This document shows, one piece after another, positions 30,313 through 45,439 of a stretch of DNA of 64,000 nt. Source of the stretch: Puffinus mauretanicus (lineage: Eukaryota; Chordata; Aves; Procellariiformes; Procellariidae); contig JAJKFH010001538.1 of NCBI GenBank assembly GCA_023333565.1, positions 2,035,001 to 2,099,000 on the forward strand, in the 5' to 3' direction. Numbering within the stretch: the first letter of the stretch is position 1; every line of letters begins with the position of its first letter. The translations under genes were made by a program, and so were the position numbers. The notes under the pieces are model-generated. The model was given only the letters and a program-made list of their open reading frames with translations, was not told the DNA's origin and searched no databases.

Positions 30313-33300
30313 CATTTTCTGTGTTTAGTTTCCCACCCATGTAAGATACGAGTTTGGTCATTACTTCTGTCTAGGCTGGAATGACCTCTCTAAGAAAAAT
30401 GGCTGAAGGTTCAGACCATCATTTGGTAGCTTTGTCTGCATCCACATCAACAGAATAAAAATAAATTAACCGTTCCTTCTGTTGGCTGATGCACTCTGAT
30501 AAGCAGTGGCCAGTCACATTAATGGGACTAAGCTCCCAGCTCAATCTTATCCAAACAAGTAAAGTAACCTCTTGGGTTTTGTTCTTTTTTTTTTTTAATA
30601 TAATAGAGGCCAAACATCTGAAAACTTTTAAAACTAATATTCTAGAATTTTATGCTTCACATGCTAGGATTTGTAATATCACAAAATGTTTTGAGTTGCA
30701 GTCAGTCAAGCAGAAAATGTATCTATGGCTGTCAGATAAATTTATTTTAAGCTGTGAAAAAATTATATTGCTATCTAACATAAGGTAGCATCCTGTCATC
30801 CCAAAGATACCAGCCAACAGCCCGTTGGCCTAATTCATATTTCAGAGATATTGCAAGTGACCCATATACAAAATGTGACGGTGGTATTCATGAGTAGATT
30901 TGTAGCGACAATGTAACCCTGTCGCACTTTTTAAAAACAGATATCTAGAAAGATTGCATATCTGGATCCCTGTTAAGGGGTGCAGAAGGTCAGCAGCGAC
31001 TCAGGCTATGCAGTCTGAGATGTCTGTATTACACAGACAAATAGAGAAACTACAGAAAGGCATTTTCACACAGTTGTTTCTTTGCAAATCACTGTGCCCA
31101 CCATTTCTTACCTCCTGTATCCGCACAGAAAACACAACATATGTCAAGGCCCTGAGCAAACCAGCAAACGTCAGCAGAGCAACATTTTTTATGATGCTCG
31201 TTAAATTTTGATCATCGTTTCCTACGACACATAAAGAACTGAGACTATTCTCTGGCTAACTGTGCCACTCCCTCGTTCACCTTTTTTCCATGTTTTTTAA
31301 AATCTTATTTAGCGCCTTCGGCTTCCAGTTCATTCATTCCCCTCCAACAGACTCTTTTGCTGTTCCCTCCATACATTCAGGCTGGAGGAAGCCATTATAG
31401 GAAACCTCGAGCATTTGAAGCTCCACGAGAAGCCCACCGCAGGGGTTTGCAAACCACGCACTCCCCCAGGAAAGCCACACGCAGTCTCACCCTGCTAACG
31501 GACAGCCCTTCTCTGCAACGCTTTATCAGGGTCTTTTGTCTTGGGAGCTTTGTGGCATGTTACGGCATAACTGCTTTCTAGAGATATTCAAATGTCAAAA
31601 CAGTTCCTTTGCTTCTATTCATTAAGTCTTACAAAATAATTAAATTTTCATGTCAGGTAGAAGATCTTCACAGTCTCTTAGGTTAAAACACATTTTAAGA
31701 AAGCTAAGCCTGAACTTTAAAAAAAAAAAAAATTAGAAGCCAGAGACACCCTGAAATCAATTTATTTTCTCAGTTTTAATTTATTAATGCCTCAAAAGAC
31801 ATTTAGAAAAGCTTTATCTGAGAAAAGGGTATGCTCCAAGAGCATGCTTTTTCCATGGGTACGTATTTGTGAAGTGAGAGAGGTGAAGAAAGAAAAATGT
31901 TAATACACATTTGGCTAATGCCATATTCCCTGGTACTGCACTTCCCACACGCTCACTTAGCTGTTAAGCTGCGAGGGAGGGATGCAATGAAGACCAGAGA
32001 AGAACCTGAGCTAAAACACGAATAGCACAGTTCAAGACTGTGATAATGGCACATTTAAAACAACACCTGGCAGAAGTATCTGCAGATGGGACTGCTTCAA
32101 GTCATTAAAGGAAAGGCTGCAACTACAGTATTTCCTTCGAGGAGTGAAATGCTGAAAAACTACAATTGCAGAAGCCTTGGAGATAAGATGGTCGACAGAT
32201 TACGATCATTTCTAAGAAAGGATGCCACCAGCAAGGTCCTCCATCATTCCACCACAATGGTACTGCTGTAAGACAGTGTCAAACCTTGTAGAGTTTGCAC
32301 TAGTCAATAAAAAATGGGAGCAGTCCACAACATCCAGGCAAACTTCCTAACACTACTATCCTTTTCATGTTTTTGTTAACAATATCAGGACATGTTATTA
32401 ATGAAGCTCTAATCTCTCGGCTTCAAAGTCCACAGCTATTGCTTATCTGCGCCTCCGCTTTTCTAATCCACTATGCGCTTGAAAATGTCTCAAATTCGCA
32501 TCAAGGGCTATTGGGAGGTAAGAGGGGAGGAGGAGTTGAGGCTACCTTTTAAAAGTACTTTTCACAAGCTGCTGCTAAAAACTCTTTCTAATTTCACAAT
32601 CACAGCCATGAGCATCACTACGCAAAAAGCCCCACTGCCTGTGTCTGTAGGAAAGGAAAGTCGCTCTTCCCCCGGGGAGCGGACATAACCAGCACGCCCT
32701 CCTCTGCACCCATAATCCTCCCAACTCACCTCAAATTACGTGGATTGGAAAACACCATGAGAAGTGCCTCTATGAGATTGTAGTTAAAGGTTTTGATGAC
32801 TACCAAACTTACAAAAATGAAATAATCAGCTGCATGTGCTGGATGGAACCTGGAAAATACACTCATCTGTATGGGTAGCATTATTTTTACTCCTTACAAG
32901 TTTAAATATGGAGCTTAATTAAAAGCCACTCAAACACATATTGTGATTCAGACTATGAAGACATTAAATTACATAATTCCTCCTGTCCATTAAGGCCAGA
33001 AGTGGCTTTGGGGAGCATCATGACCTATAAACTCAGGAGTTCTTTAATCTAAACTCTCCTGAACTTAGTGGCAGCACATTGCCCAGAATCCAGCCAGCTC
33101 AGCAGGGCATGCCTATCATGTTAATACCTTTATACACATTTATGCACATGATTGCCCACAAAAGGATACAGTGCAGCAATAGTATGGGCCAGACTCTCAG
33201 CGGGTCTGAGATAGGAGGACACAGAGGAGCTGCTTGCTGGCTAATTCAGTGCTGGCATCCTTATCGCCATAAATTGTGCCCTAAACTGTATTAGCTGGCT

Positions 33301-36300
33301 GCTGCGTCCCTCATAGGTGTGAAGCTTCGGACATACATCTGCTTTTGCAGTGAACCTCCCCTGCATGTGAAAGTTTAAGCTCTCAAAACATAAGTTCTAA
33401 ATTTAAAAAGTAAAAATCCTAGGAACAGAACTGTATTGCGAGTTTCTGAATTTCTCCTCCCTTAATGCAATATGTCAGGCTGCGAAGGAAATATTAGTAT
33501 TTTCTACAGCAAAAAAAGGCATCTAAGGAATCAAAGCCAACAGCTTTCAAAACATCCCTGGCACCTGTTTTGGACTTACTTACTGAATTATTTTCTTTTC
33601 CTTTGCAATCTCTATATGGTGCTCTTCAGCAGGGATCCATCTCTTTTCAGCTCACCAGAGCACGTAGCTGCACTCGCGCTATGGAGAGCTGGTCACACCG
33701 TCGCCCTTCCAGCCTTAAAGCCATCGTAACCTGAGTGCTTGCGATACCTGGCAATGAATGTATCTTGGCAGAAGAACTGTTTACATTTGACACTCGTTAT
33801 TTTAATGCAGAGCCGAAAGAAGTTTCCTTTCATTAAAATATGTAATTAGGGGTTCTTTTTAAACATTGGGAAAAAATCCTATCTTGTTTTAGATGAAGAG
33901 TTTTTGCTTCTTTGACTTGAATCAAAAAGCATCTCTTTTGGCAATCTCCCACCACACTCATACATCAGCTATTAAAAAAATCTTGAAAGGCACACAATGA
34001 AATTAATCACACCTGGAGCCAATTTGGACATATATTTGTTTTCTAAACAGTATTAAATTCAAATTAGTATCTTGAAATGATAATACAAGCACATTAAATC
34101 GGATGGAAATAATGAGAAATGGCCTTATTCATACCATGCTTACTGTCTATATATTCTTACCAAAGTAACTGTGATCATAACTCCTAAATAACTTCACGGA
34201 GCTAATAGATCACAAAATCAGACCTAACTTAAAACTAAATATAAAGGCAAGTACCTCAGTGGCTAGCTACCCAGCCTGCTGGACAGCAACGCCTGTAAGA
34301 GGTACAATACTTGAACGTCCACCCAAGTCATGGCTACTTGGACCAGACAGGCAACATACTATATTTCTGTAAAATCTATAGGTTATTGATTCCTCTTTAG
34401 TGCAATTATTCAGACACTGCAAACACGCTAGTCTGTAAAATCTACCCAATGCATGCAGTTTATAGAGCTGTGCTTGTTATTGCAGGCTATGCTCTATTTG
34501 CACAGTCCTCAAGCTTCAGACGTAAAATAGTTGTTTATTTGATACCGAGGGCAGCACAAAGGCCATTGCCTGTCAGCATCACCATTCCCATCTCTGATGG
34601 TCAAGTAAGCAGGAACATACATTGCTCCATAACAACTCAATTCTCCTCCACCACCCTCCTCAACATTGCACAACAGGCTCCTGTGCTGAGGAGGAGGAGG
34701 ATGCGATCGGTGCCGTGACATGGCACTGGGACCCACCACCACGTTCCTGCCTGCGTACACAGCCGCTGCTTCCCCCAGCTTCAGCCTTGGGGGTCCTTCA
34801 AATCACCAGGATTTTCTCAGAGAGCTGCCTTTGCTTTGAGGTGATCTAGACATGATTTTTTGAGGTGCAAAACCACCATTCATCCGTTGAGCCAGTCCTG
34901 GTGATTCAGGAGAAAGGTGTGATGCTGTCAAATGCCCTTTCAAGGTGCTGGAGATGTGGGAAGCATAAAAGAAGCTAAAGCACCTCCCAGTAAAAAAAAA
35001 CGCTCTCTGTGGTGATGGTTCCTGATGAGCTTCAGAGCCAACCTGGGTGCCAACCACCTTAGAGTCAAACCTCTCTCACAGTTCCCTGACCACACCGAGC
35101 TGACTGAGAAGTAAATAGAGATGACTCAAATTCATAATCTGGATAGATAAACCAACAGTACCCTCAAGAAGGGTAAAATTGCAGGTAAGAAAACAAGGTT
35201 TTGGAAAAGATGGCTGAGGGTATAGGAAGAAACACGACAGAAGTAGCTAATATTGCCGGCGGCACTCTCCGAGTTGGCTGGACAGCTCCCTCAGTGCTTT
35301 TTCCCCATTGCTCACAAATAAAACATTAAATCAACAAGAAGAAAAAGACACAGTTCAATTAAATATCTGTTCACATAAATCCAGGTAGTTATGACCCATA
35401 TGGATTCAGATGATCTGCGTGGACTGAGACATTTCCCCCACAGTAGCTGGAATAAAATTTATAAAGAAAATGCTCCAGTCTTTCAGGGTAACAAACTTCC
35501 AACAGTCTTCCTATACAAACCTTTTCCTCCCAATTATCCCCAGGGGCGTTAGGCTTTCTCTGGTGCAACCACCCACAATCAAAAGCTAGAGCATCCCCCT
35601 GACCTGGCCCAGCATCTGCCCACCTCTGTTGGTGGCACATTCGCACTAGGGCAGATGGTTTTATAGATACCAGAAATGGCAGAAGGGTTTTACTGAAACA
35701 AAGCAAGATCAGGATGACCTAGTCCACATACAAAAAAAAAAAAAACACCTTCACGAAAGTCTGCTGTTCTTCCACCATTATTTCAAAAATCAAGAGTGTC
35801 CCTTTTATCCGGACAATGAATAAGGAGCTACATAGTAATTTACAGCTGCCCTTTCTGATCTCTGAAACAAATCATCCATTAGAGGAAATCAGATGTTGTC
35901 TTCCACGGTGCTCGCTGGCAGGTGGAACACAGAAAGGAAGAGCCTGTAAGAGGGTAAGTACGGAGGACCCAGAACCTGGCATGCTTTGAAACAACCCCGT
36001 CTCGCTGCGAGGAGGCTGCCGGCACAGGCAGCGAACACCACAGCAGGAGGAGTGCGAGGAGGAACCCAGGCAGATAACGTGGCGCACATCTCTTCCCAGT
36101 ACCCCCACGGCAGCCTCGGAGAAACATGCTCCGTGCAGTTCTCAGAGGACCTTGCATCTCTTTCCTTCCTGGCCAGAAAAAGTGTTAGAAATATGGAATC
36201 TAAAAATATATTTTTTTCTATTTCCATTTTCTAAATAAATAACTAAAATGTGATGAAAGGAATATTTCTCCAGGGCCCACACTTTTCAAACATGAATCAA

Positions 36301-37702
36301 GCAGATGATATCTCCCTTATGGGCAGATGATCTCCTCATCAAAAAAACCCAAAGATATCATCTTCATTTTCAGACACAGAGCAACATCCTCAATGTCATG
36401 AAGTACCAGGAATTAAAACTGGGCTGAAGGAAGAGAAATATATGCTATTTCTAATGCCTATTCATTCTATAGAATAACTGAAAAAAACCACTTTCATCCC
36501 TCTCTCCCTCCATGTTTTGAGAGCAGCCTCTTCACGCCCTGGTTCTTGCTCCTCTTTTGCTGTTTTCCCATGATCTAGAGGGTGTTGGTAGCATCAAAAA
36601 CATCACAAGGGCAATTTTTTGAAATCCAGCCTGGCTGCTGGCGAGCATTGCAGAAAAGTGGTCGAGTTCTCCAGCCCTGCAGAAATAACTGGGGTGCCTA
36701 CGACAGGGGAGCGGACACCGGCTCCGGGACTCAGAGCAGATCTTTGACTCCTGGTAGCACTTACTGTGATAGGTAATAAATGCTCATAAACATAATCCAC
36801 TAAAAATGGCAAAACAGCTAAATGACAGGGGAAGCCACGTAGCTAGAAGAGAGGCCACATGCAATTACCCACATTAATAACTACTGACAATTTTTCCCAG
36901 GGCATTTCAGCAGTGAAACTAAGTTTTCCATGCTTCAGAAACAGCCACAAACTCTTCTTTTGGCAACATAATTAATTAGAGAACGAATAATACTATCAAA
37001 CAGTAAAAGCCACGGGTCTACCTTCCTGGTTGAAATGATGCCTTGTTCAAGCATCACGATACGCATTCCTGGGGTGACAGGAGTTAAAGGTGGCAGCACA
37101 TCAGCGCTATGTGGCCGAGCAGCCCTCCTGCTACCCACAGTAAGTTTTATATGTACAAATGTGGAAGCATATTCAACATATAGTCAGATAACACAGTGGG
37201 AGAGAAAAGACATGTATCAAGTGAGGTCAAACACAGCTTTCCATTTGACTTCAGATTGCAAGAACATCACCGCACTTCTGCAGCCTTCCCTGAATGCCCC
37301 CCGTTGCCCCAGGGTCCCACCTGGACCAAGAGCTTCGCCTCCGCAGCGGTTGGAGACGTGCCCTTGCTGCAGGCTGAGGAAGCTCCGTGCTCCCAGCGAG
37401 GATTGAGGTCTTGAGAGTACAAAAAAATTACATAGCAGCTGGACAAAAGAAGGTGCTAAATTGAGCAATAAAATGCAGAAGGGAAACCTGAGAGACATTC
37501 TCTAAAATCTTAATTAATAGGAAAATCTTAAGAACTGAGAGAGATCATAAATCCAAGCTGTATAGATCTCTGATTAAGGTTTGCCGCATCGTATCCTGCA
37601 GAAGAATGGAAATGGTTATAGTCTGCAAATACACTCAGAAGATGATAACACGGTTTTGCTTTCAAAGATAATGCAGCAAATAATTCAATTTAACAATCAA
37701 AT

Positions 37703-37738
37703 GGGAGGTGGGGACCCACGGTGGGGGTGCCGCGGGGG
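37703..37738 (+). other. G-rich stretch, possible G-quadruplex
   Basis: G-runs of 3, 4, 5 and 5 bases fall within 36 bases, with loops of about 4, 9 and 6 bases. It is locally GC-rich in an otherwise AT-rich intron. Confidence 0.5.
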
Positions 37739-39266
37739 ACAGAGGCACCTGGCTCGGGCACTGATCTCTTGGAAAAGAGATAAAATGAAATAATAAAAAA
37801 GGACTCAGTCCTATGTCTTAAAGAGAAGAAAGCATCCAGATTTCCTCAGCTATTGCTGCTGACATGCCAAATGACCTCTACAAGGTGTGCCCATCAGATC
37901 CAGACTAAAATTATACAGAGCTAAGAGGGAATAAGCAGCAAAACATCCATAGGTCAGGAGCAGGAGGGCCTGGACTTGGCCTCCATCCTTCAAAATTCTC
38001 CTTCCCCAACATCCATCACCCCTTGCTGTCCACAGGGCTGGAAAACCAAACCCAACTCAACCAAGCAGTTGTGCAGCAGCTACAGCAGAAACTGAATCTG
38101 GGGACGGCATGCCCCAAATGCTGTCCTTCCCTGCAGACTTTCAAGAGGAGCAGAGCCCCTCCGTCCCTCTCCTTCCAAGCCCTGGCACAAAAGTGGTGTG
38201 GCTCCTCCTGTGCAATTGCCCAGACAAGAAGTTGTTCCCAGAGCACTGGGACTTACTGAGCTAATTTCCAAGTATTTTCACACATAACGGCTCCCTCTTG
38301 TGTCGATTCTCCAGTGTCTCTCACCAAATTCGGCTTCAGCCTTGGCCTCTTGCCGACAACAGGTTCTCAAATTTCATGAAACCCATCGTCTGGGTCTCTG
38401 CACATCTGTTGTTAAATTTGGTTGAAATCAGCCAGAAAGTTCAAAACACATTAGAGAGGACAGGTAACTAGCAGAGAGCACACTACATCGGTATCCAGTT
38501 ATTGCAAACCAGCTTGAAATGGGCCACAATACTAGGAAGACATTGAGGACTACCCTACCTCTGGCTATTGAGAAACTCCACCCCAAGGTCACACCACTCT
38601 GAGTCCCACCTAAGCGCACAGAGCAGAGCAGGGGTTATTAAGGGACTATTGCTTCCAAGCTGTGCCTTGCGCTGATATCTCCCCTGGCAAACCAGGGAGA
38701 TGAAAAGCCCACAAGGATATGCTTATTGGTTTCCGTATCAGCGCGTGCATTACCCCGTGTCTGCAAGGAGCCAGTATTGCTTTGTTTTTCACTTAATCCA
38801 GAGATATCATCAATAGCTTCATCTATTTGTGGCACCAGAAAACAACAGAGGGTCGGCCAGGGCTAACACCGAGCCCCTTCCATCAATTATCTATTCATAG
38901 GATTGGAAAGAGAAAGTCACGCAGACAGACAAGAAAAAGCACTCCTTTGATTAGAAAGATGCTATTTTCAAAATGGCTACAAAACCAAATAGCAAGAGCA
39001 GACCTTACTTGATCAAAGAAATAAAAGAAATGCTACTGTGGCCATTAGCTCTGTATTTTGGATCTCATTTTATTCACAAGAGCCCATGGTTTCTCCAGGG
39101 ATTACGTAGGCAGGCTTTAGGCTTGCACAATTCAGATAATCTGGAGAGATCTTCCTTAAAAATAAAACCGAAGTTTTTTTCCAGAGCTTCACGTTCACTG
39201 AGAGCAGCCGCAGGCTGGCACCGCACGAAGCACCCAAAGAGCTGCCGTCACCCCTACACCAGAAAC

Positions 39267-39307
39267 ACACTGCAGGCAAAGTTGACGACACTGCAGGTAA
39301 AGTTGAG
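39267..39307 (+). repeat. Short tandem duplication, 21-bp unit
   Basis: ACACTGCAGGCAAAGTTGAC is followed directly, at a 21-base step, by ACACTGCAGGTAAAGTTGAG. Confidence 0.8.
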
Positions 39308-42300
39308 TTAAAATGGTTTTTCTTGAAAGATGCATCATATAGCTCTATTTTTACCCAAGTTTAGCACTCGCATTCAATGAATTGAAGCGCCCAAATCTCT
39401 TCAATAAAACTAGCTTTGCGCAAAATGGGTTGGTATTTACTTGAGGGGTATTTTCCCTTTTCGTGAATGCTAATTTTTGTTTGTTTAAAAATGTGAGACA
39501 GCTCAAAGGCAGAGCACAGCTGAGACAAGAAGTCATTCAGACCATACTCTGAATCTTCAATGAAGTATTTTAATTAACCCATGGATAGTAATTCTCTTCA
39601 AAGTTTTTTTTTAAGTAAAATTACAGCTTTTATGAGCAAGGTTACTATCTGAAAAATAAAAATATTATCAGACTTCTGACATATGCATGAATTTCACTGA
39701 ATAAAAACATGTCCAAATTAAAAAAATTGTAGTCAAATTCTCAAGCTATCACAAAACATTTTACAAGGTCAAAATAACTTTAAGTGCTCTAAAAAGAAAA
39801 CCCTTTTGAAAGTTTACTTTGTTTTTCAAACAAAGGCAACACACTGAAACCATCTCTATTCACACTATCAGTAAAACCAAGCAAAGTGCTACGATCAAGA
39901 CAACATTCTTTTTTCCTCTTAAAAGGTATTAAAAAAACCATCCCTGAGTTACCTTACTGTTCAAATTCACATAAACCACTGCAATCCAACCTTCCCCACG
40001 TTAAAAAGTACCAAAAAAAGGTATTAGCAGTTTGGATGTTGATTAAAAAAAATATGAGAGACAAATGATGCAGCTCATCCTGCTTGTAAAAGCCCACACG
40101 CCTGCTGCCAGCACACTCGTGTACGCTACAGGTGCCCTGACGCCTGGGAAGACCTGCGTGCACAGAGATGGAGCAGGTAAGACACTTCCCTACCTGATCA
40201 ATTCGTAATCGATACACTGCAGCACTCCATGCCACCTTTCTAATTCTTTCACCTTTGGGTTATTATACCTCAAAGACAAATGACAAAACTCTGAAGTAAA
40301 ACCGCCTGCACGCGCTGCCCACAAATATAAATGCATTTAACTTAAAGACACAGTCAGTATTGATCCTGCAAAAAACTCCCCCTCTGACATTAACGGGAGC
40401 TCTGTGCGCCCATCTCGTGGCGACCAGAGCATCACTGTGCCCTTTTCATTTGGATAGGCCTTTATTCAATTAGACCTAAGAGCCAGGGAACAACCTTTTT
40501 CATTCTGTAATATGCTGAAAACAGAATATTTGCTCTGACACCGATTTTGAACGTTTCCCCAAGCAGAACAGCGGGTAGGGATTACGTGCTAATTACAGTC
40601 GCTCTCCTAGATGCGCCGCAAGACAAATCTTTGTTACTAAAAGGTTTATTTTTGTCGGCAGTCTTAAGAGGGCTCATTATAAGTGATCACCAGATGTCAC
40701 CAATTCTTCATAAAATACAACAGAAAGAACATTTTTCCCAGCAAAAAACAACCCACAACTGTCAAAGTGTAATAAGAGCCATAAATACACCATTCCGGAG
40801 TATTTTCAGCTGCAGTATGGCTTCCCTTTCTCTATTATATATCTAAAACAACACCTATTGAAATAGGAACGAGGCATTCTAATGTCAGCACTAATGACAA
40901 GCTCTCATTAGCAGATACCGTACTTCACCCCAGCCTCCAAGAAGATGATCAACAGATCTACAGCAGGAAACACAGCTGGTTTTCAGCTCAAGCCCCAGAA
41001 CAAACCCCCGTCCATGGAAATAACATGACATTGCAACCCAGCAAAGCAGAATGACAGCTGGGACTGGGCCACGCACCTTCCTCTCTCTTTAAAGAAAACA
41101 TGTAAGAGTAGGGTCAAAAAAATGATGGAAAACAAGTAGGTCACACAGAGCTGTGTGTTCTACCAGGAGAATTCCCCGAGACGAAGGTATGTCACGCTGG
41201 TGCCACTTAAAGGCTAACCGCACACTGCAAACTCGTGTGTGCGCTCAACTCTGCAGCCCCGGTGAAAATCCCCGGATCTCTCGTACAGCTCAAGCCCCAG
41301 CAGCTTAACTCCCTAGGAGAGCTGAAGACTGGGGGGTGTTTGCTACTGCTGACTTTCCCGTGGAAATCCAATCAAGGAGACTTCCCGAGGTAAATGATAC
41401 ACTTCAGCTGCCATATCACTTTCCCCATTTTCAGATCTCAAATCAAATTTGGTCACTTTGTTTTTGCTATCAGCACAGAGTGTCTGAGTGACTGCCATCT
41501 AAAAGGTATTAGGACATGTGTCACTCATCCTTCGCACGCAGTGGTACCGTAGGTATGCAGCCTGGTGCTCAGAGCATTTCATCTATTTTTACCTCAGGGT
41601 TGCTTCAAATGAAAAACATTCTGTGCACAAACTGTGCATTGATACTTGCAGATCTGTCAGTTATATTTATTTCACAAGCAGTTTAAGACATGACGTGAAC
41701 TGAGTTGCTGGTAAGATTTTACTACAAGCTATCAAAGTCTTAAGCAGACACCATCTATGACTACTCACTTTCATCCTCACACCCAGTGCCGACATGAGCG
41801 CAGCCACAGCTTCGAGATACCCCCCATTATCTGCAGAGTCATTATTTGGGCACGGAGACAAACCCAAACTCACCAGGAGAAGCGTTCGTTCAACAGGGAA
41901 ACCCAGAAGGGAGCCTCCACCCCTGCTGTACCCTAGGAGTGCACAGGGGCCACTCAGACCTAAAACCTGCCCTTCCTCCACATGGCAACCTGCCTCTTGG
42001 GCTTACCTATGCTTGGCCATTGGAAGGGTAAGAGCTATGCCAGCTCAAGCTGAGAAAGTATTACATTGTCCACAAGAATTTGGGAAAAGCTACTAGGACC
42101 CAAGGGCGTATTTGAAAGCCAACAGCTCCCCGGATCGCCCATCTCCTTCGACTAAGCTCCCTCCGAGATGACTTACTCCTGCCCAATGATTCCGTTTTAA
42201 CAGACGCTGATTTGGAATAAGCCTACATAATCAATTGGCAAAGCTTTACTATTATATTGAGGCTTACAGAGATACTAGGAATTACTACCATTCTGTCTGA

Positions 42301-43974
42301 GCTCACCATGCATATGGTATTGATTTCTGGCGCAAAAAATGATGCATCAGCTGCTTTTTTTCAGGCCGCAGGTGACTCGGGGTGCAAAACTCGGGGGCTC
42401 CTCCGTGAGCCCCCAACCTGCCCTGCATCAGCCCGCAGCCCCAGCAGGCAGCTTGTTTTGCTAGAGCTTCGCTGCAAACCTCAGCGGCTGTAGTCCTACT
42501 CCAAACATAGGGAAAACGCTCGGCAAATTGTTTTAGCTTAGGCTATGACCCCCGGCCAATATTTTATGGTAGCAACAAGTCCTCAGAAGAATGAGGAAAA
42601 ACTGCTTTCAGCTGTGCGATATGAGCAATTAAGCCAGAATCCATTAAAATGACAAGGCATTAGATAGAGTGCACGACCCTGTAAAGTTACTTTATATTAA
42701 GAATATATTTGGCTATTTCTACATGTGAATCCGGTCTGAAGACAAAGATTTATCTATTTAATATTAAGGGATTTCTGCAGACAGTGTTTAAAAGCAGCTA
42801 CTTAAAAATGTAAATTTGACTACAAGATATGAACACACTTTTTACACAAACTCACATATTTGCATTTCATTCTCTAAGTTATATTTACATTCACTTTTTC
42901 ATGTATTTATTGCAGTAAAATTGTTGAAAGCCTCAACAATTAAGACTTAATCCAGCCATAATAAAATGCAAAAGCCAAAAATTAAATCCTGACTTCAGTG
43001 AAAGTTGTATGAGGCCCCAAAAGCCCAAGTCCAATGAAAAACCTACATCATTACAGTACTTAAAAACGTATTTATTCATATTGCCTCACTCCCCCCTCTT
43101 ACTCTATGATGTCTTTAAAACACATGCTCAAAACCAGCACCTGAGATTCCTACAAGGGTTTATATATAAAATTTTGTGTGCAATCAGTTTGTGTGGGCAA
43201 CAGATGATGGGCGTAGGAAAAAAAACCTCCTCCTGAGGAAGTGTTAAAGCATCATCTTTATAACACCTACTCTTCCCTGCGCATCTCCCCACCTAACAGC
43301 AACTGGCTATGGGGAAATCCTCATCTTCTGCTCCCGTGGTACGGATCTGGCAAACACCCTCAGGCTTATCCAGCCAAGATGCCTCCCTTCAGCAGACAGG
43401 ATCTCCCATAACACAGAGACATTAAAAAGACAAACGTGGCGAGAAGCAACGCAGCAGCAGTCTCCCCTTCAGTATTTTGAAGCCCTGAGTCTAAGCAAAA
43501 CCACTGCATTATTGCCAACACCAGATTCACCTTCCTGCAGCTCCCATAAGAGAGCCAGGGCACGCACCAGCTTCCTTCCTCCCCGAGCACGCGCCTTTTG
43601 CAAGACACAGGCAGACTTTGACGTCTGAGCTCGACAGCCAGCACACACAATTTCCCTGCAGATCAGCTCTGGGTCTCATCAGCACTCTGTGGATGAGCTC
43701 TGGGTTTGCCTCCATACGCTGCTCTGGCTGCCACCACCCGCCTCTCCCGAGGCTCCGCGCAGCCCTGCTCGGCTGCCTTCAACAGCAGTTGAACATCTTC
43801 TGTTGCTTGCTGAGCACTGACAAATTTTGCTGTGGTGAGCCTGGCAATGAGCTTTGCTTCCAGCTGAGAAGTCTTCAACTCTTCCTCACATCACAGATTG
43901 GATTTCCTGTTGCTCAAGAGTCAGCACAGCTCTATTGTCAAGCTTCCCCAGAAAAAAATGCAGCATCTTGAGTT

Positions 43975-44040
43975 AGGAAAAAAAAAAAAAGAAAGAAAAA
44001 AAAAAAGAAAAAAAAAAAGGGGAAAAAAAAAAGAGGGGAA
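43975..44040 (+). repeat. 66-nt uninterrupted purine tract
   Basis: Only A and G occur over about 66 bases, mostly (A)n with GAAA and GGGG interruptions. In transcript orientation it is a polypyrimidine tract. It could be a decayed poly(A) with expansions or a triplex-forming tract. Confidence 0.9.
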
Positions 44041-45439
44041 CTTTTTCTTAAACGTCCACAAAGCATCCTGCTGGCTGCACGCTGTCCTCTCTAACCAGAA
44101 GTCGTACCTGATAGCCTCTGCTTCTCCACTTCATCCTCGGTGCAGTTTTTCATGGCTTTGTGACACAAACTCACCTGAATTCACTGCGACTTCACAAGCC
44201 TCCTGTTCGCAGAGCTACGTACGCAAATAGATACAGCGAGGTACTCACAATGCCCTTCGCTATCTCTTGCACTAATGAGAAAGAACTCGAGGCCACGTTA
44301 ATTACACCAGGGTGGGACTATTTCTTTTTGGATGACAGCTTCAGCAGTAAAAGCCTGGGACAAAGTGGAAATGATGTTCCACATTGGCTCCTCTTCCTTC
44401 TCTACTCCAAGCATCTTGGATGCGTCTTCTGGTAGATGAAGTGACTTCTATAAATAGTTTCTGAAAATCATCAGGATGTACAAGTAATCCCTGAAGGACC
44501 CGAAGTGACCTGAGACACTTGTACATCGTCTGGGGGGGCTCTGCCAAAACCACGTGTGGGTTTGAACCAACTGGAAGTTGTCCCTCTCTATAAAGTAGTT
44601 TCATACAACATGTTGCACTATATGGCAATACTTTGCATGCATTCTATATACTACCATGATTTCCTACCTGGAAATTTTTTTACAGCGTAGGTGCAAGTTT
44701 GTACTTTTTAAGGCTGTCCCCAACAGATGGCAGAAATTTGGGAAAACAGCCAGTATTTTCTTTTCAAAAGCTGGCTTCTAAAGCTTCAGAAGATAGCTAT
44801 TAGCATCTTCGTTTGCAACTGTCGCATAAAGAAATTACACAAAAGGTACATAAAGGTGGTTATTCAAATATGCAAGCTTTCTAACTCATGGAGGAAAAAG
44901 TGCTTGCTTTTCACGACAATAAATAGGACACATTTTGAGCAGCAAACTTTACAGGGTTGGTTTGCAATGATCACCTGCAGCTTTTAGAATTTTTTTCATT
45001 GGCGTAAAAGGAGACTGTGCCTCCTTCTCCTCCCGCTCCCAAAAAACAAGGAGATTTCAATTTCTGCCCCAAGAAGAGCAATAATGCCAAGGGTGCCTCC
45101 AAGCCCCCACTGGGCTGGGGACACCGGAGCTCCTCCCCCAAAGCACAGGATACTGGGAAATAACCAGTGGCAAAAGAGACAAAAAAAAATGTGGAGATGG
45201 GGAAAAGAGGCTGATGAGGTAGCAGGAAAAGCACGGGTATTCCATTGCGAGCAGTACACGCAGCATCCCACCTGCCCGCCAAGCTGCTGAATGCTTGCCA
45301 CCTGTCTGTCTGCTTATATAAAGCTTCTTCTAATTTATAACTAACAGCTTGAAAACTGGTATATAATATCAAACTCTAAAGCAGTGCTTCACGCTGACAT
45401 ACCATATGCCATCATGTACTTAGGTAGTCACCAAAAGTG

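Noticed and set aside
32985..33100. Possible old CR1 (ATTAAGGCCAGAAG)
   Set aside because: The similarity stops after about 14 bases.
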